From: Pseudomonas sp.
Lineage (GTDB): Bacteria; Pseudomonadota; Gammaproteobacteria; Pseudomonadales; Pseudomonadaceae
Reading direction: 5' to 3'
DNA length: 64,000 nucleotides
Assembly (NCBI GenBank): GCA_007713455.1
Contig: VMRT01000009.1
Location: forward strand, 372,001 to 436,000
Both the position numbers and the translations under genes were made by a program. The notes beneath the pieces are model-generated. The model searched no databases. It had not been told where the DNA came from and worked only from the letters and a program-made list of their open reading frames with translations. This document shows positions 1 to 9,982 of the stretch, piece by piece (the stretch's first letter is position 1; each line of letters begins with the position of its first letter).

Positions 1-1801
1 CCGGCACTGCCTCTGTGGCTCTGGTCTGAGCGCTGGGGAGGGCCAACCGTTCGGCCAATCCCGCGGCGCGCTCGGCGCGGGTATTGACCGCTTCGGCCAG
101 CCGAGTCGGCAGCGCCCAGATCTCCACCTTGCGCTTGGCACGGGTGATGCCTGTGTAGAACAGCGAGCGTGTCAGCAGCGGGCTGGGCTGCTCGGGCAGC
201 GCCAGCAGCACTTCGGCGAATTCCGAGCCCTGGCTCTTGTGCACGGTCATGGCGAAGGCGCTGTCATGGCTCGGCAGCCGCGCCGGGGCGAAGCCGCGAT
301 AACCCTCGTCACCTTCGAAGAACACCCGCAGCCCCTGTTCGGTCTTCAGACATAGGCCGATATCGCCGTTGAACAGCCCCAGCGCGTAATCGTTCTGCCG
401 CACCATCACCGCGCGACCGGGATACCAGCGTTCGCGCGCCGGCACACTGAGGCGGCGCTTGAAGCGCGCCTCCAGAGCATCGTTGATACCCGTGACGCCA
501 AAGGCGCCTTCGCGCTGGGCAGTCAGCGCGCGAAAGCCGTTGAAGGTCTCGAAGGCCGCCTCTGGGTCTCCGTGCCGTGCCGCCTGTAGATAGGGCGCAT
601 AGCCCTGTTCCAGTCGCTCGATCAGCGAGGTGGGGCTGGGCGCTGCATTCCAGGCGAGGTCCGCACGCCCTTCCTGCAGCAACGCGACGGTGCCCTTGGC
701 ATCGCCGCCGTTGATCCGCCGCGCCAGCTCGCCGATGCCGCTGTCACCGGCGAAGCGATGACTGTGGATGAGCAGAACCACCGCATCGCCCAGTTGCGAT
801 CGCGGCGTCTCGACGGGTACGTTCTGGCCGGTAATGCGTTGCAGATCGGCCGCAGCTTGGGCATCAAAACCGCGCCCTTCGCAGAGTTCGGCGAACACCG
901 CGCCGGCTTCCACCGCGGCTAATTGGTCCTTGTCGCCGAGCAGGATCAGGCGCGCCTTGGGCGGCAGCGCGGCGACCAGCTTGGCCATCAGCGCCAGGTC
1001 GACCATCGATGCCTCGTCCACCACCAGCACATCCAGCGCCAGCGGGTTGGCCGCATCATGCCGTACCTTCGGGCTGTCGCCGCGGCTGCCGAGCAGCCGG
1101 TGCAGCGTGCGCGCCTCGTCCGGCAGAGCGTCCTTGACGGCATCACTGACCGGCAGATCGGCCTTGGCGTTGCGGATCGCTTCGGCCATGCGCGCAGCAG
1201 CCTTGCCGGTAGGTGCCGCGAGGCCGATGGCCAGGCGTTCGCCGCCGGGCTGCTCGAGCAGCGCCGCCAGCAGGCGTACCACGGTGGTGGTCTTGCCGGT
1301 GCCGGGACCGCCGGAGATCACTGCCAGTCGCCGGCGTACCGCCTGAGCCGCGGCGAGGCGCTGCCAATCGGGGCTTTGCTGATTGAAGGCGAACAAGCGC
1401 GCCAGGCTATCGCTCAGCTGAGCCTCGTCGACATCGGGTGCGTCCGCTGCACGAGCCAGCAGCTGTTCCGCCAACTGCTGTTCATAGGCCTGGTAACGAG
1501 CGAGGTAGAGCCGTTCCCCGACCAGAATCAGCGGTGCGTAATCCCCCGGCGCACCGATCAGCGATGAGGCGTCCAGCTGCGCTCGCCAGGTCGCAAGCGG
1601 CGGCAGGCTGAAATCCTGATCCGGCCATGGCCGCTTACCGGCTAACCGACCCAGCGGCAGGCAGACGTCGCCGGAGGACAGGGCTTCACAGCACAGCGCG
1701 GCGGCGAGCAGCACCGGCTCGGACGCATGCGGGTCGAGGCGCTGCAGGCTGGCGACGAAGGCGCGCTCCAGTGGGCCGAGGGGCAGATCGGCAAGGGTCA
1801 T
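1..1801 (-). CDS. recD: Exodeoxyribonuclease V alpha subunit RecD (partial, runs off left edge)
   Basis: RecD is the 5'-3' helicase subunit of RecBCD, which resects double-strand breaks for recombination. About 600 residues are visible in one open frame from an ATG at 1801 to the window edge, where it is still open. A Walker A motif (GGPGTGKT, K170), a DEAS Walker B motif (VVDEASMVD) and a late superfamily 1 helicase motif (AMTVHKSQGSEF) are present. The start is supported by AGGAG about 6 bases upstream. It lies 70 bp downstream of recB on the same strand, in the order recC-recB-recD. The C-terminus is outside the window, so integrity cannot be judged. The call is firm on motifs and neighbours. 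Confidence 0.95.
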   Translation of the reverse strand, partial: MTLADLPLGPLERAFVASLQRLDPHASEPVLLAAALCCEALSSGDVCLPLGRLAGKRPWPDQDFSLPPLATWRAQLDASSLIGAPGDYAPLILVGERLYLARYQAYEQQLAEQLLARAADAPDVDEAQLSDSLARLFAFNQQSPDWQRLAAAQAVRRRLAVISGGPGTGKTTTVVRLLAALLEQPGGERLAIGLAAPTGKAAARMAEAIRNAKADLPVSDAVKDALPDEARTLHRLLGSRGDSPKVRHDAANPLALDVLVVDEASMVDLALMAKLVAALPPKARLILLGDKDQLAAVEAGAVFAELCEGRGFDAQAAADLQRITGQNVPVETPRSQLGDAVVLLIHSHRFAGDSGIGELARRINGGDAKGTVALLQEGRADLAWNAAPSPTSLIERLEQGYAPYLQAARHGDPEAAFETFNGFRALTAQREGAFGVTGINDALEARFKRRLSVPARERWYPGRAVMVRQNDYALGLFNGDIGLCLKTEQGLRVFFEGDEGYRGFAPARLPSHDSAFAMTVHKSQGSEFAEVLLALPEQPSPLLTRSLFYTGITRAKRKVEIWALPTRLAEAVNTRAERAAGLAERLALPSAQTRATEAVP

Positions 1802-1871
1802 ATGTCGCTCCTGAAATGCATGAAGGCGCCGCTAAGCCCACATTCGCGGTCAAGACCGCTAAACCGCGTCA

Positions 1872-4800
1872 TCAATGCCCCTCCTCGAACAATCGATCCA
1901 GCGCATCGAGCAGCGCATCGTCCGGCCGCGCGAAATAGACGCCGGCTTCCGGCATGCCGCGCAGGAACAGGTAGAAGGCGCCGCCCAGCTGCTCGTCTTG
2001 AAAATCCGCCAGCCGCTGGCGCATGAAGCGCCGCAGCGCCACCAGGTAGATCAGGTATTGCAGGTAGTAATGCTCGCCTGCCAGCGCCTGCAGCAGCCGT
2101 TCGCCGCCGTAGTAACTGGCATCCGGACCGAGCCAGTTGGACTTGTAGTCGGCGATGTACCAGCGGCCGTCGTGCTCGAAGGTCAGGTCGATAAAGCCCT
2201 TGAGAAAGCCCTTGAGGCTGTCGAACTCCAGCCGCGCCGCCGCTTCGCGCAACGGTTCGGCGAGGCCGTTGGCCGGATCGACCAACAGGCTGCGCAGCCG
2301 CGTCACGTCGAGGTCCCGTACCGGAAAGGTGAAGCCGAGTTCGGGCAGGCGTCTGGCCGACTGCAACGCAGCGAGGGTCAGGCCGGCGCCATCCATATCG
2401 GTGTCGAGCACCTTTTGCAGATGGCTGATGGCGATTTCCTTCCACTCCAGCGGCAGACCGTAGGCCTGCAAAGCGGGTTCGACCAGCGCCTCCAGCTCGC
2501 CTTTGCCGCGCGCCCAGTCTTCGAGGATCGCGTGCAGGCAGGTGCCGGCGCGCGCGCCCCGGGGAAACGCGAAGAAGCCGCTGCCCGGCTCGCCGGCATC
2601 GGGGATGGCCAGGGCGTCGCGGTCGGGCGCTTCCATATGCATGCCGGCGGCAAGTCCGGAAAAGCTGCCGATCCGCCAGGCACTGTGCAGGCTGCGATTG
2701 AGCTGCGACAGCTGCTGAGGCGGCGCGGCGCGGCCGGGGCCCTGTGCATTGGCTTCGCGCGACTCCAGCGGAAGGCAGGCCATATGACCGTCGCTGCCCT
2801 GCACCAGTCGCTCGATGGCCAGGCGAAGGCTGCCGCCGTTGAGATCGGCCAGATGATTGCCCAGCTCACTCAACGGTTGCTCGCCAGGCAGTTCGCGGCC
2901 GTGTAGCAGCCAGGCCAGGGCGCTGCTGTGCAGGCCTTCATCGGCCAGACTGCCATCTTTCTTTGGTTTGCACAGATTGACCGGCCCCCAGTGCAGCCAG
3001 AGCCGGTCACGTGCGCGGGTCAGTGCGACGTAGGCCAGGCGCAGTTGCTCGGCGAAAACTTCCTCCCGGGCGCGTTCGAGGTTGTCTTGCAGCGCGTCGC
3101 TGCCCAGGTCCAGCAGCGGCTGGCCATCGGCGTCGTGGCAACGGGCGCTGTCGCGGTTCTTGCCGAGCAGTTTGCCGTCCCACAGGAAGGGGCAGAACAC
3201 CAGCGGATATTCCAGGCCCTTGCTGGTGTGGATGGTGACGATCTGCACCCGTTCGGCATCGCTTTCCAGGCGCAGCAGGGCTTCCTCACCCGCGCCTTCG
3301 CTGCCGCGCTGGGCATTGAACCAGGCCAGCAGCGGCTCCAGCCCCGGGCGCAGCAGGCTTTCGGCTTGCAGCAATTCGCCAAGGTGCAGCAGATTCGTCA
3401 GCCGACGCTCCCCGTCGACACGCGCCAGCAGCCGCTCGGCTATGGCCTGCTCGTCTAGCCAGGCACGGAATACACGCATGAAGCCCTGCTGCTGCCAGAG
3501 CTGGTGATAGCGCTCTGCGGCTTCGCGCTCGGCATCCCACTGCTGCTGATCGTCCTGACAGCGGGCAAGATCGGCGGCGCTGCGGCCCAGCAGGCGCGTG
3601 GCCAGGGCGTAACGCAGCAGCCCTTCGCGCCCCGGCTCGGCGTAGGCGGCGAGCACCGCCGCGAGCTCCGTGGCCTCCTCGCTGCGCCATACACTGTCGC
3701 GCCCACGGCGCACGCTGGGCACGCCGCGGGCAGACAGCTCATCAGCGATCATTCCGGCCTGGCGATGGTTGGCCACCAGCACGGCGATATCGCCACCTTT
3801 CAGCGCAGTAAACACGCCGTCCTTGTCGAACCCTGCACGCCCTTCGCCGGCGCCCGCCAGTTGCAGGGCGATGCGCCGTGCGGTGTCGCTCGCCGCCAGC
3901 TGCGAGGCCTCGCCTTTGCCCAGCGGATCGTCGCCCAGCCACACGAGCGACAGTGGCGCCGCTTCGCCCTCTTCCACCAGGCGCAGCTTGGCCCGCGGCT
4001 TCTCGGCGGCGCCCACCGGCGGGTACTGCAGCTCGCGTTGCGCAAACGGCTGCGGATGCTTGAACAGCTGGTTAAGCGCGGCGATCAGCTCAGGCGTGGA
4101 GCGGTAGTTGGTCGGCAGGTTGAAGGGTTCGCGATCAGCCTGCTGCTTGGCGGTCATATAGGTCGCCAAATCCGCGCCGCGGAAGGCATAGATCGCCTGC
4201 TTGGGGTCACCCACGAAGCACAGCGAAGCCTCGCTTGACTTGGCATAGATGCGGTTGAAGATGGCGTACTGGATCGGGTCGGTGTCCTGAAACTCGTCGA
4301 TCAGCGCCAGCGGATAGGTCGCTCGCAACGAGGCCGCCAGGTCCTCGCCGACCGGGCCCTGCAAAGCCAGATCCAGGCGATTGAGCAGATCATCGAAGGC
4401 CAGCAGCCGCTGCGCCGCCTTGCGCTCCGGCAGCTCGCGGTTGAGCCGCTCCAGCAACGCGACCTGCAGGGCGATCAGCCGCTGTTTCCCCGCGGGCAGT
4501 GCGTCGGCCACCTGATCGGCCAGCTCGTCCAGCGCATGGGCCAACTCGCACACCGGCGCGTCATGGCCCTTCTTGCAGGCCTTGCTCAAGGCGCGCACGC
4601 CGAACTTGGCCGCGCCCTCGGGTAGATCGAACATCACGGCCGGGTCGGCAAAATAGGCGTCCAGCTCAGCCTGCCAAGAGGCGAACTTGATGCTCTTGTG
4701 GGTGCTCTGGCTGAGCCCACCGTGGGCCTGGAGCTCGGCAACCCAGGTGGTGCCTGCTTCCCTCCACAAATCGGCGGCGCGCTGCCAGGCGCCTTCGACC

Positions 4801-5420
4801 GGGCGCAGATCGGCGGCGACCGGCGCGCCCTGCGGTTCGACCCGCAGATAAGGCTTTCCCAGATGACTACGCAGCCGCTGGCGCAACCACACCGGTGTGA
4901 TGCGGCTCTTCGCGAGGAAGCGCGCCCAGGCCGGATCGGCATCGGCCAGCTCGCTACGCCAGGCATCGGCGAGCAGGGCGTCGATGATCTCGCGGTCATC
5001 GGCGGTCAGCTCACTGTCGAAATCGCCCCCCGCCTCGAAGGCGGCGTCCTGCAAGGCGCGCTGGCAGAAGCCGTGAATGGTAAAGATCGCCGCCTCGTCA
5101 AAACCGTGCACGGCCAGCAACAGGCGCCGCCGCGAGGCTTCGTCGGGATAGCGGGCGTGGAGGCGGTTGAGAAAGTCATCGTCGCTCGGCGTGCCGTCAT
5201 AAACCGCCAGCAGATCGGCCAGCCGCGCGCGGATGCGCTCGCGCAGTTCAGCAGTGGCGGCGGTGGTGTAGGTGACCACCAGAATCTGCCCCACCGACAG
5301 CTGCCGCTCCAGCAGCAGACGGGCATACAGTGCGGTGAGCGTCCAGGTCTTGCCGGTGCCGGCGCTGGCCTCGATCAGCGAGCGGCCGTCGAAGGGCGAG
5401 TCGAGCAGGTCGAGTTTCAT
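1872..5420 (-). CDS. recB: Exodeoxyribonuclease V beta subunit RecB
   Basis: RecB is the 3'-5' helicase and nuclease subunit of RecBCD; it degrades DNA ends until a Chi site and then loads RecA. The product is 1182 residues, normal for the family. Residues 18-25 form Walker A (ASAGTGKT). LIDEFQDTDPIQ and FVGDPKQAIYAFRGAD are UvrD-type helicase motifs, and VQIVTIHTSKGLEYP follows. The C-terminal nuclease domain keeps the catalytic DYKSNW motif near residue 1091. Its start overlaps the recC stop by 4 bases, so the two are probably translationally coupled. Confidence 0.97.
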   Translation of the reverse strand: MKLDLLDSPFDGRSLIEASAGTGKTWTLTALYARLLLERQLSVGQILVVTYTTAATAELRERIRARLADLLAVYDGTPSDDDFLNRLHARYPDEASRRRLLLAVHGFDEAAIFTIHGFCQRALQDAAFEAGGDFDSELTADDREIIDALLADAWRSELADADPAWARFLAKSRITPVWLRQRLRSHLGKPYLRVEPQGAPVAADLRPVEGAWQRAADLWREAGTTWVAELQAHGGLSQSTHKSIKFASWQAELDAYFADPAVMFDLPEGAAKFGVRALSKACKKGHDAPVCELAHALDELADQVADALPAGKQRLIALQVALLERLNRELPERKAAQRLLAFDDLLNRLDLALQGPVGEDLAASLRATYPLALIDEFQDTDPIQYAIFNRIYAKSSEASLCFVGDPKQAIYAFRGADLATYMTAKQQADREPFNLPTNYRSTPELIAALNQLFKHPQPFAQRELQYPPVGAAEKPRAKLRLVEEGEAAPLSLVWLGDDPLGKGEASQLAASDTARRIALQLAGAGEGRAGFDKDGVFTALKGGDIAVLVANHRQAGMIADELSARGVPSVRRGRDSVWRSEEATELAAVLAAYAEPGREGLLRYALATRLLGRSAADLARCQDDQQQWDAEREAAERYHQLWQQQGFMRVFRAWLDEQAIAERLLARVDGERRLTNLLHLGELLQAESLLRPGLEPLLAWFNAQRGSEGAGEEALLRLESDAERVQIVTIHTSKGLEYPLVFCPFLWDGKLLGKNRDSARCHDADGQPLLDLGSDALQDNLERAREEVFAEQLRLAYVALTRARDRLWLHWGPVNLCKPKKDGSLADEGLHSSALAWLLHGRELPGEQPLSELGNHLADLNGGSLRLAIERLVQGSDGHMACLPLESREANAQGPGRAAPPQQLSQLNRSLHSAWRIGSFSGLAAGMHMEAPDRDALAIPDAGEPGSGFFAFPRGARAGTCLHAILEDWARGKGELEALVEPALQAYGLPLEWKEIAISHLQKVLDTDMDGAGLTLAALQSARRLPELGFTFPVRDLDVTRLRSLLVDPANGLAEPLREAAARLEFDSLKGFLKGFIDLTFEHDGRWYIADYKSNWLGPDASYYGGERLLQALAGEHYYLQYLIYLVALRRFMRQRLADFQDEQLGGAFYLFLRGMPEAGVYFARPDDALLDALDRLFEEGH

Positions 5421-8400
5421 GCTTCCTCCTCGTCTTGCGCCAAGGCATCCAGCGCAGGGCCGATCAATTCCTGAGCCAGGGTTTCGAAACGCTGGTCCAG
5501 CGGATCGCGGTCGCGGAAGGCCAAGGCGTTCCAGGGGTCTTCGGCTTCGGCGGCGATCGGGCTGAACTCGGCACCCAGCCAGGCTTCGCGGGCGCGCTTG
5601 CGGGCGCAGTCGAGCGGTTCACTGCCGCGGGCCGGCTTGCGATAGCCCTTGGCGAAGGCATGGCTGCTACGCGGCAGCAACGGCAGCGGTTCGCGGATGG
5701 CGCAGCGATAGGCCGCCAGCCAGGGTTCGAGCAGCTGCGCGGCATTGGCCAGCGGCCCCAGCTGCCAGTCACCGGCGGGCGATAGCATCAGGCTGTGGCG
5801 CTCGATATCGGGCGTGGCGGACAGGTTGAGCAGCAGATGACGCAGCCAGAATGGTGGCAGGTCCCATTCGCCGAGGCGGCCGAGCTTCCAGCCGAACAGC
5901 CCGGCCGGGGTCACGCCGTCGAGCCAGCCATGCACGCGCACGCCGGCCAGGGTGATGTCCACCGGCAGCGGCTCGGGCACGGCGTCCGGGCGCAGTTCGA
6001 ACAGGCGCGGCGCGAAGGCACGCACCGGCCCGCGCAGCTTGCCCCACAGCGCCTGGCCCAGCTCGCCCGTCGGCAGCCAGCCGGCCGCACAAGCCATGCG
6101 CCGTTCGTCTTCATCGCTCCAGCCGTGTTCCATGGCCTGCAGCGACAGGCGCCGCAGGCCGTTCCAGGCTGGCATCTCCAGATCGAACGGCTCATCACTG
6201 GCGAGCGACTCCTGGTCGTCGGCCAGACGCAGACCCAGGCGCTGCTCGAGCAGAAAGCGTGCGGGATGGCGGAAGCACTGCAACAGCTGCGACGGCTCGA
6301 TGGTCAGCCAGGCTTCGTCGGGCTCGGCGAGCAGACTGGCGAATGGCTGCGGCTGGGTTTGCGGTGGCTCGGCCAGACGCCCAGCGGCGCGAAACCAGGG
6401 CGAGGAGAAACCGGCGCAGAGCCCGTCGCCGAAATTGCGCGGCGAGAACGGCTGCAGCGGGTGGGCGACGAGAATTTTCTGGCTGGCCGTCTTGGGTGCG
6501 GACTCGCCTGCATTCTCGGAAGCCTGCGCGGTAGGCGGCAGCACGGCGGTCATGTCCACTGCCTCCAGCACTTCGCTGAGCAGCACCGACGGCGGCAGCA
6601 CGGCGTTGTCGCGCGGGTCGCGGCCGACATAGGACAGGTACAACGCTTCGCGCGCCGAGAGGAGGGTTTCCAGCAGCAGGTAGCGATCATCGAGGCGTCG
6701 CGCACGGTCGCCGCGGCGCGGATGCCGGCCGATCAAATCGAAGCCCGACGGCGGTGTGCGCCGCGGGAAGGCGCCATCGTCCAGCCCAAGCAGGCAGACC
6801 ACGCGGAACGGCAGGCTGCGCATCGGCACCATGGTGCAGAAGGTCACCGCACCGGTGAGAAAGCCCGAGGCGCCACCGCCCTGCTGTAAGGCGGCGCTGA
6901 GCTGCTGGTGCACCAGTTCCAGTTCGATGGGTCGCGTCAGGTCCGCGGCCTGTGCCTGGTCGCGCAACGCCGCGCAGGCCTGGGACAGCAAGAGCAGCGT
7001 GTCGCCGGCCTCGCGCTCGTCGAACAGGGTGTCGATCAGCACCTGCAGGTCGTCCGCCCATTCGCCCAACGGACGCGGCCGCGCCAGCTGGTCGGCCAGT
7101 GTGCCGAGACGTTCGACGAAGTCCACCAACCGCCCGAGCAACTGCCCGCGCGCGCCTTCCAGCGCATCCAGCGGCCAGTGCTCGCCGAGCAGCGGCGCGT
7201 GATTGTCAGCCAGTTGCGGCGGCGCAGCAAAACCCAGCAGCAGTCGGTCCAGCCCCTGGCGCCAGGTAAAGGCCGATTCGTCCGGCAGCCCCAGGCGAAC
7301 GCGCTGGCTACCGTCGCGCCCCCAACGCACCCCAGCCTTGCGCAGCCAGTCACGCAGCAGCGGTAGGTCTTCGCTTTCGATCCCGGCTCGACGGGCGATA
7401 GCGGGCTGCTCCAACCAGGCGAGGATTTCCTCGGCGGCAAAACGACTCTGCGCCAGCATCAGCAATTCAAGGAAGGCTTCGATCAGCGGCATTTCGGCGC
7501 GCAGGCTGCGGTCAGCGAGGCTGTAGGGAATCCGCGGGCTGCCCTCGCGTGGGGCGAACACGGCTTCGATAAAGGGTGCGTAGCGCTCGATATCCGGGGT
7601 CAGCACCACCACCTGATCGGGCGTCAGCTCTGGGTTGGCGGCGAAGCGCGCCAGCAACTGGTCGTGGAGGATTTCCACCTCGCGCAGCGGCGAATGGGCG
7701 ATATGCACTTCCAGCGAGCGGTCGTCCTCGGCGAGCGTGATGCGCTCATCGGGCTGCCGGGTGCGCAGCCGCAGGATGTCGTTCTGCAGCGCGCGCAGCA
7801 GGCTGTCATCGCGCAGGTCTTCGTCCTCGGAATAAAGGCCGAACTCCTGGCTGCCCTCGCTGGCGGTCAGGCTGAACAGGGAATCGAAGAAGTCCCGGCC
7901 CTGCTTGCCGAGACTGGCCAGCAGCGGATGGCCGACATCGAGATACCAATCATCAGCGCCGCTCTCGGGCTGGCGCGCCAGCTCACGGATATCGCGAATC
8001 TCGCCCCAGGCTTCGCGGCTCGGGTTGAGCGCGCAGACCACCACGTCGATATGTCGCGCCAGACCATCGAGCACGCGCAGGTGGTGCGGTGGCAGGCTGC
8101 TGATGCCGAACACCAGCAGGCGCTCGGGCAGGCCGGGCAACGGTTGGTCGCTGTAGAGCCGCTGCAGCAGATCGTCGAGCAGCCGCGCGCGGTGCGGATG
8201 GCCGTCCTTGGTCAGCTCGCGCCAGAGCAGCGCCTGCCAGGCTTCGTCCGGACCGAGATCGAAGGTTTCGCCACGCTCCCAGGCTGCCAGCCAGTCGTCG
8301 CGATAGAGCAGGTATTGGTCGAACACGTCGGCGATCTTCGCCGCCAGCGACAGCCGCCGGCGCTCATCGCCGCCGTCGAGATACTGCGCCAGACGCTGCG

Positions 8401-8719
8401 CCAGCTCGAGATTGGTTGGCTCGCAAAGCCAGCCATAGAGCCGCCAGGTCAGGGTAGTCGGGGAAAACGCCGACTGCTCGGGCAGGCTGCCAAGCACCGT
8501 GCGGCTCAGGTCCCAGACGAACTTGGCCGGCAGCTGAATCTCCAGCTGCATGGCGATGCCCTGCTTGCGTGCCAGCTCAAGCGTCAGCCAGCGCCCCATG
8601 CCCTGGCTTGGCACCACCACCAGCGCCGGGGCGAAGGGGTCGGCGAGCGGCTGGGCAAGCAGGCGCGTGGCCAGTTCGCCGAGGGTTTCCAGATCAGGGG
8701 CATGGTAGAGGCTGAGCAT
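5417..8719 (-). CDS. recC: Exodeoxyribonuclease V gamma subunit RecC
   Basis: RecC is the Chi-recognition and scaffold subunit of RecBCD. The 1100-residue product begins MLSLYHAPDLETLGELATRL, and the N-terminal VVPSQGMGRWL segment is typical of RecC. The protein is a degenerate helicase and nuclease, so it is recognised by overall character and position rather than by catalytic motifs. It is the first gene of the recC-recB-recD operon and overlaps recB by 4 bases. The 226 bp upstream to the divergent Cache gene must hold both promoters; I see no clear consensus there. Confidence 0.95.
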   Translation of the reverse strand: MLSLYHAPDLETLGELATRLLAQPLADPFAPALVVVPSQGMGRWLTLELARKQGIAMQLEIQLPAKFVWDLSRTVLGSLPEQSAFSPTTLTWRLYGWLCEPTNLELAQRLAQYLDGGDERRRLSLAAKIADVFDQYLLYRDDWLAAWERGETFDLGPDEAWQALLWRELTKDGHPHRARLLDDLLQRLYSDQPLPGLPERLLVFGISSLPPHHLRVLDGLARHIDVVVCALNPSREAWGEIRDIRELARQPESGADDWYLDVGHPLLASLGKQGRDFFDSLFSLTASEGSQEFGLYSEDEDLRDDSLLRALQNDILRLRTRQPDERITLAEDDRSLEVHIAHSPLREVEILHDQLLARFAANPELTPDQVVVLTPDIERYAPFIEAVFAPREGSPRIPYSLADRSLRAEMPLIEAFLELLMLAQSRFAAEEILAWLEQPAIARRAGIESEDLPLLRDWLRKAGVRWGRDGSQRVRLGLPDESAFTWRQGLDRLLLGFAAPPQLADNHAPLLGEHWPLDALEGARGQLLGRLVDFVERLGTLADQLARPRPLGEWADDLQVLIDTLFDEREAGDTLLLLSQACAALRDQAQAADLTRPIELELVHQQLSAALQQGGGASGFLTGAVTFCTMVPMRSLPFRVVCLLGLDDGAFPRRTPPSGFDLIGRHPRRGDRARRLDDRYLLLETLLSAREALYLSYVGRDPRDNAVLPPSVLLSEVLEAVDMTAVLPPTAQASENAGESAPKTASQKILVAHPLQPFSPRNFGDGLCAGFSSPWFRAAGRLAEPPQTQPQPFASLLAEPDEAWLTIEPSQLLQCFRHPARFLLEQRLGLRLADDQESLASDEPFDLEMPAWNGLRRLSLQAMEHGWSDEDERRMACAAGWLPTGELGQALWGKLRGPVRAFAPRLFELRPDAVPEPLPVDITLAGVRVHGWLDGVTPAGLFGWKLGRLGEWDLPPFWLRHLLLNLSATPDIERHSLMLSPAGDWQLGPLANAAQLLEPWLAAYRCAIREPLPLLPRSSHAFAKGYRKPARGSEPLDCARKRAREAWLGAEFSPIAAEAEDPWNALAFRDRDPLDQRFETLAQELIGPALDALAQDEEEA

Positions 8720-8945
8720 GAGTGCACCGCGTGAACAGAAGTCGCTAGGTTACAGGCCGCTCTGCAGCGGAGCGAGCCGTGCACTTGAGTCTGTATCCCG
8801 GTTGCGACAACTCGTGTCGCGGCGAATCTCCTCCTTTCGCCTTGTCCTTTTGCTCCTCTCGACCAATATCAATTCCGCTGCTGCTGCCTAGCATGGGGAT
8901 ACGGGGCGGCCGCTTAGTCGCCCGCCATCAGGTCAGGAGTCGTTC

Positions 8946-9842
8946 ATGAACCGGAACCGCAAGAAGCTGCTCGCCCTTTCCCTATCCGCCACGCTGGGCG
9001 CCGTGCCGCTGCTTCTGCACGCACAGGAGCCAGCCCAGCAGCGAACGCTCGGCTCGGTGGAGCGCAGCCACGCCAGCCAGGCCCGCGGCCTGCTCGACCA
9101 GGCCGTGCTGACCTTCCAGGCCAAGGGCCCGGAGCAGGCACTGGCCGCCTTCAACGACCGCAACGGTGAATTCGTCCACGGCCAGTACTACATCTTCGTG
9201 CTCGGCGAGGACGGCACCATGCAGGCCAGCAGCGGTCCATCGGCCAGCCTCGTAGGGCTGAACGTCGCTGACCTCAAGGATGCCGCCGGCAAATCGTTCA
9301 TTCGCGAAATTCTCGACAAGTCGGCCAAGCAGGACAGCGGCGAAGTCGAGTACCAGTGGCTCAACCCGGCCGACAACAAGGTCGAGAACAAAATCAGCCA
9401 GTTCCGCAAGATCGGCGACCACGTGCTCTGTGTCGGCTATTACATCCCGCGTGCCACGGCCGAGCACGCCAAGGCGCTGCTCGACCGCGCCGTGCAGCAG
9501 GTCAAGGACAAGGGTGCCGAGGCCGCCTTCCGTAACTTCAACGACCCGCGTGGCGGCTTCGTCTTCAACGACGAGTACGTCTTCGCCATCGGCCTGGATG
9601 ACGGTCGCTACCGCGCCAGCGGCAGCTCGCCGAACCTGGTGGGTGTCGATGTGCGCAACGTCAACGATGCCGCCGGCAAGCCGCTGTTCAAGGAGATGAT
9701 CGAACTGGCCCGCAAGCACGGCTCCGGCAGCGTCGACTACGTTTGGCGCAACCCCGCGACCAACGCGGTCGAGCAGAAGCACACGCTGATCCAGCGGGTC
9801 GACGACGTACTGCTCGGTGTCGGCTACTACACCCGCCCCTGA
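8946..9842 (+). CDS. Secreted protein made of two tandem Cache domains
   Basis: This 298-residue protein has an N-terminal signal peptide (KLLALSLSATLGAVPLLLHA) and then two homologous halves of about 125 residues. Each half has an ALLDRAV / GLLDQAV helix, a YYIFVLGEDG or EYVFAIGLDDG strand pair, LVGLNV or LVGVDV, a DAAGK turn, and a closing VGYY. These are single-Cache ligand-binding folds. No transmembrane anchor or signalling output domain follows, so it is probably a periplasmic small-molecule sensor or scavenger. AGGAG 6 bases before the ATG supports the start. The ligand is unknown. Free-standing Cache proteins are common in Pseudomonas and usually of unknown role. Confidence 0.85.
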   Translation: MNRNRKKLLALSLSATLGAVPLLLHAQEPAQQRTLGSVERSHASQARGLLDQAVLTFQAKGPEQALAAFNDRNGEFVHGQYYIFVLGEDGTMQASSGPSASLVGLNVADLKDAAGKSFIREILDKSAKQDSGEVEYQWLNPADNKVENKISQFRKIGDHVLCVGYYIPRATAEHAKALLDRAVQQVKDKGAEAAFRNFNDPRGGFVFNDEYVFAIGLDDGRYRASGSSPNLVGVDVRNVNDAAGKPLFKEMIELARKHGSGSVDYVWRNPATNAVEQKHTLIQRVDDVLLGVGYYTRP

Positions 9843-9982
9843 GGATCGGGCGAAACGGGCTTTGTGACGTTTCGGTGAACGGGGCCGGCAGGCCAGGGTC
9901 AATCGAGTATCCCCGGTAAAGCGCTGCGTCCTTGTGACGCAGGCTTTCGTCGTTGCTGCTCGCCGGGGCAGGAGCCCGACCG

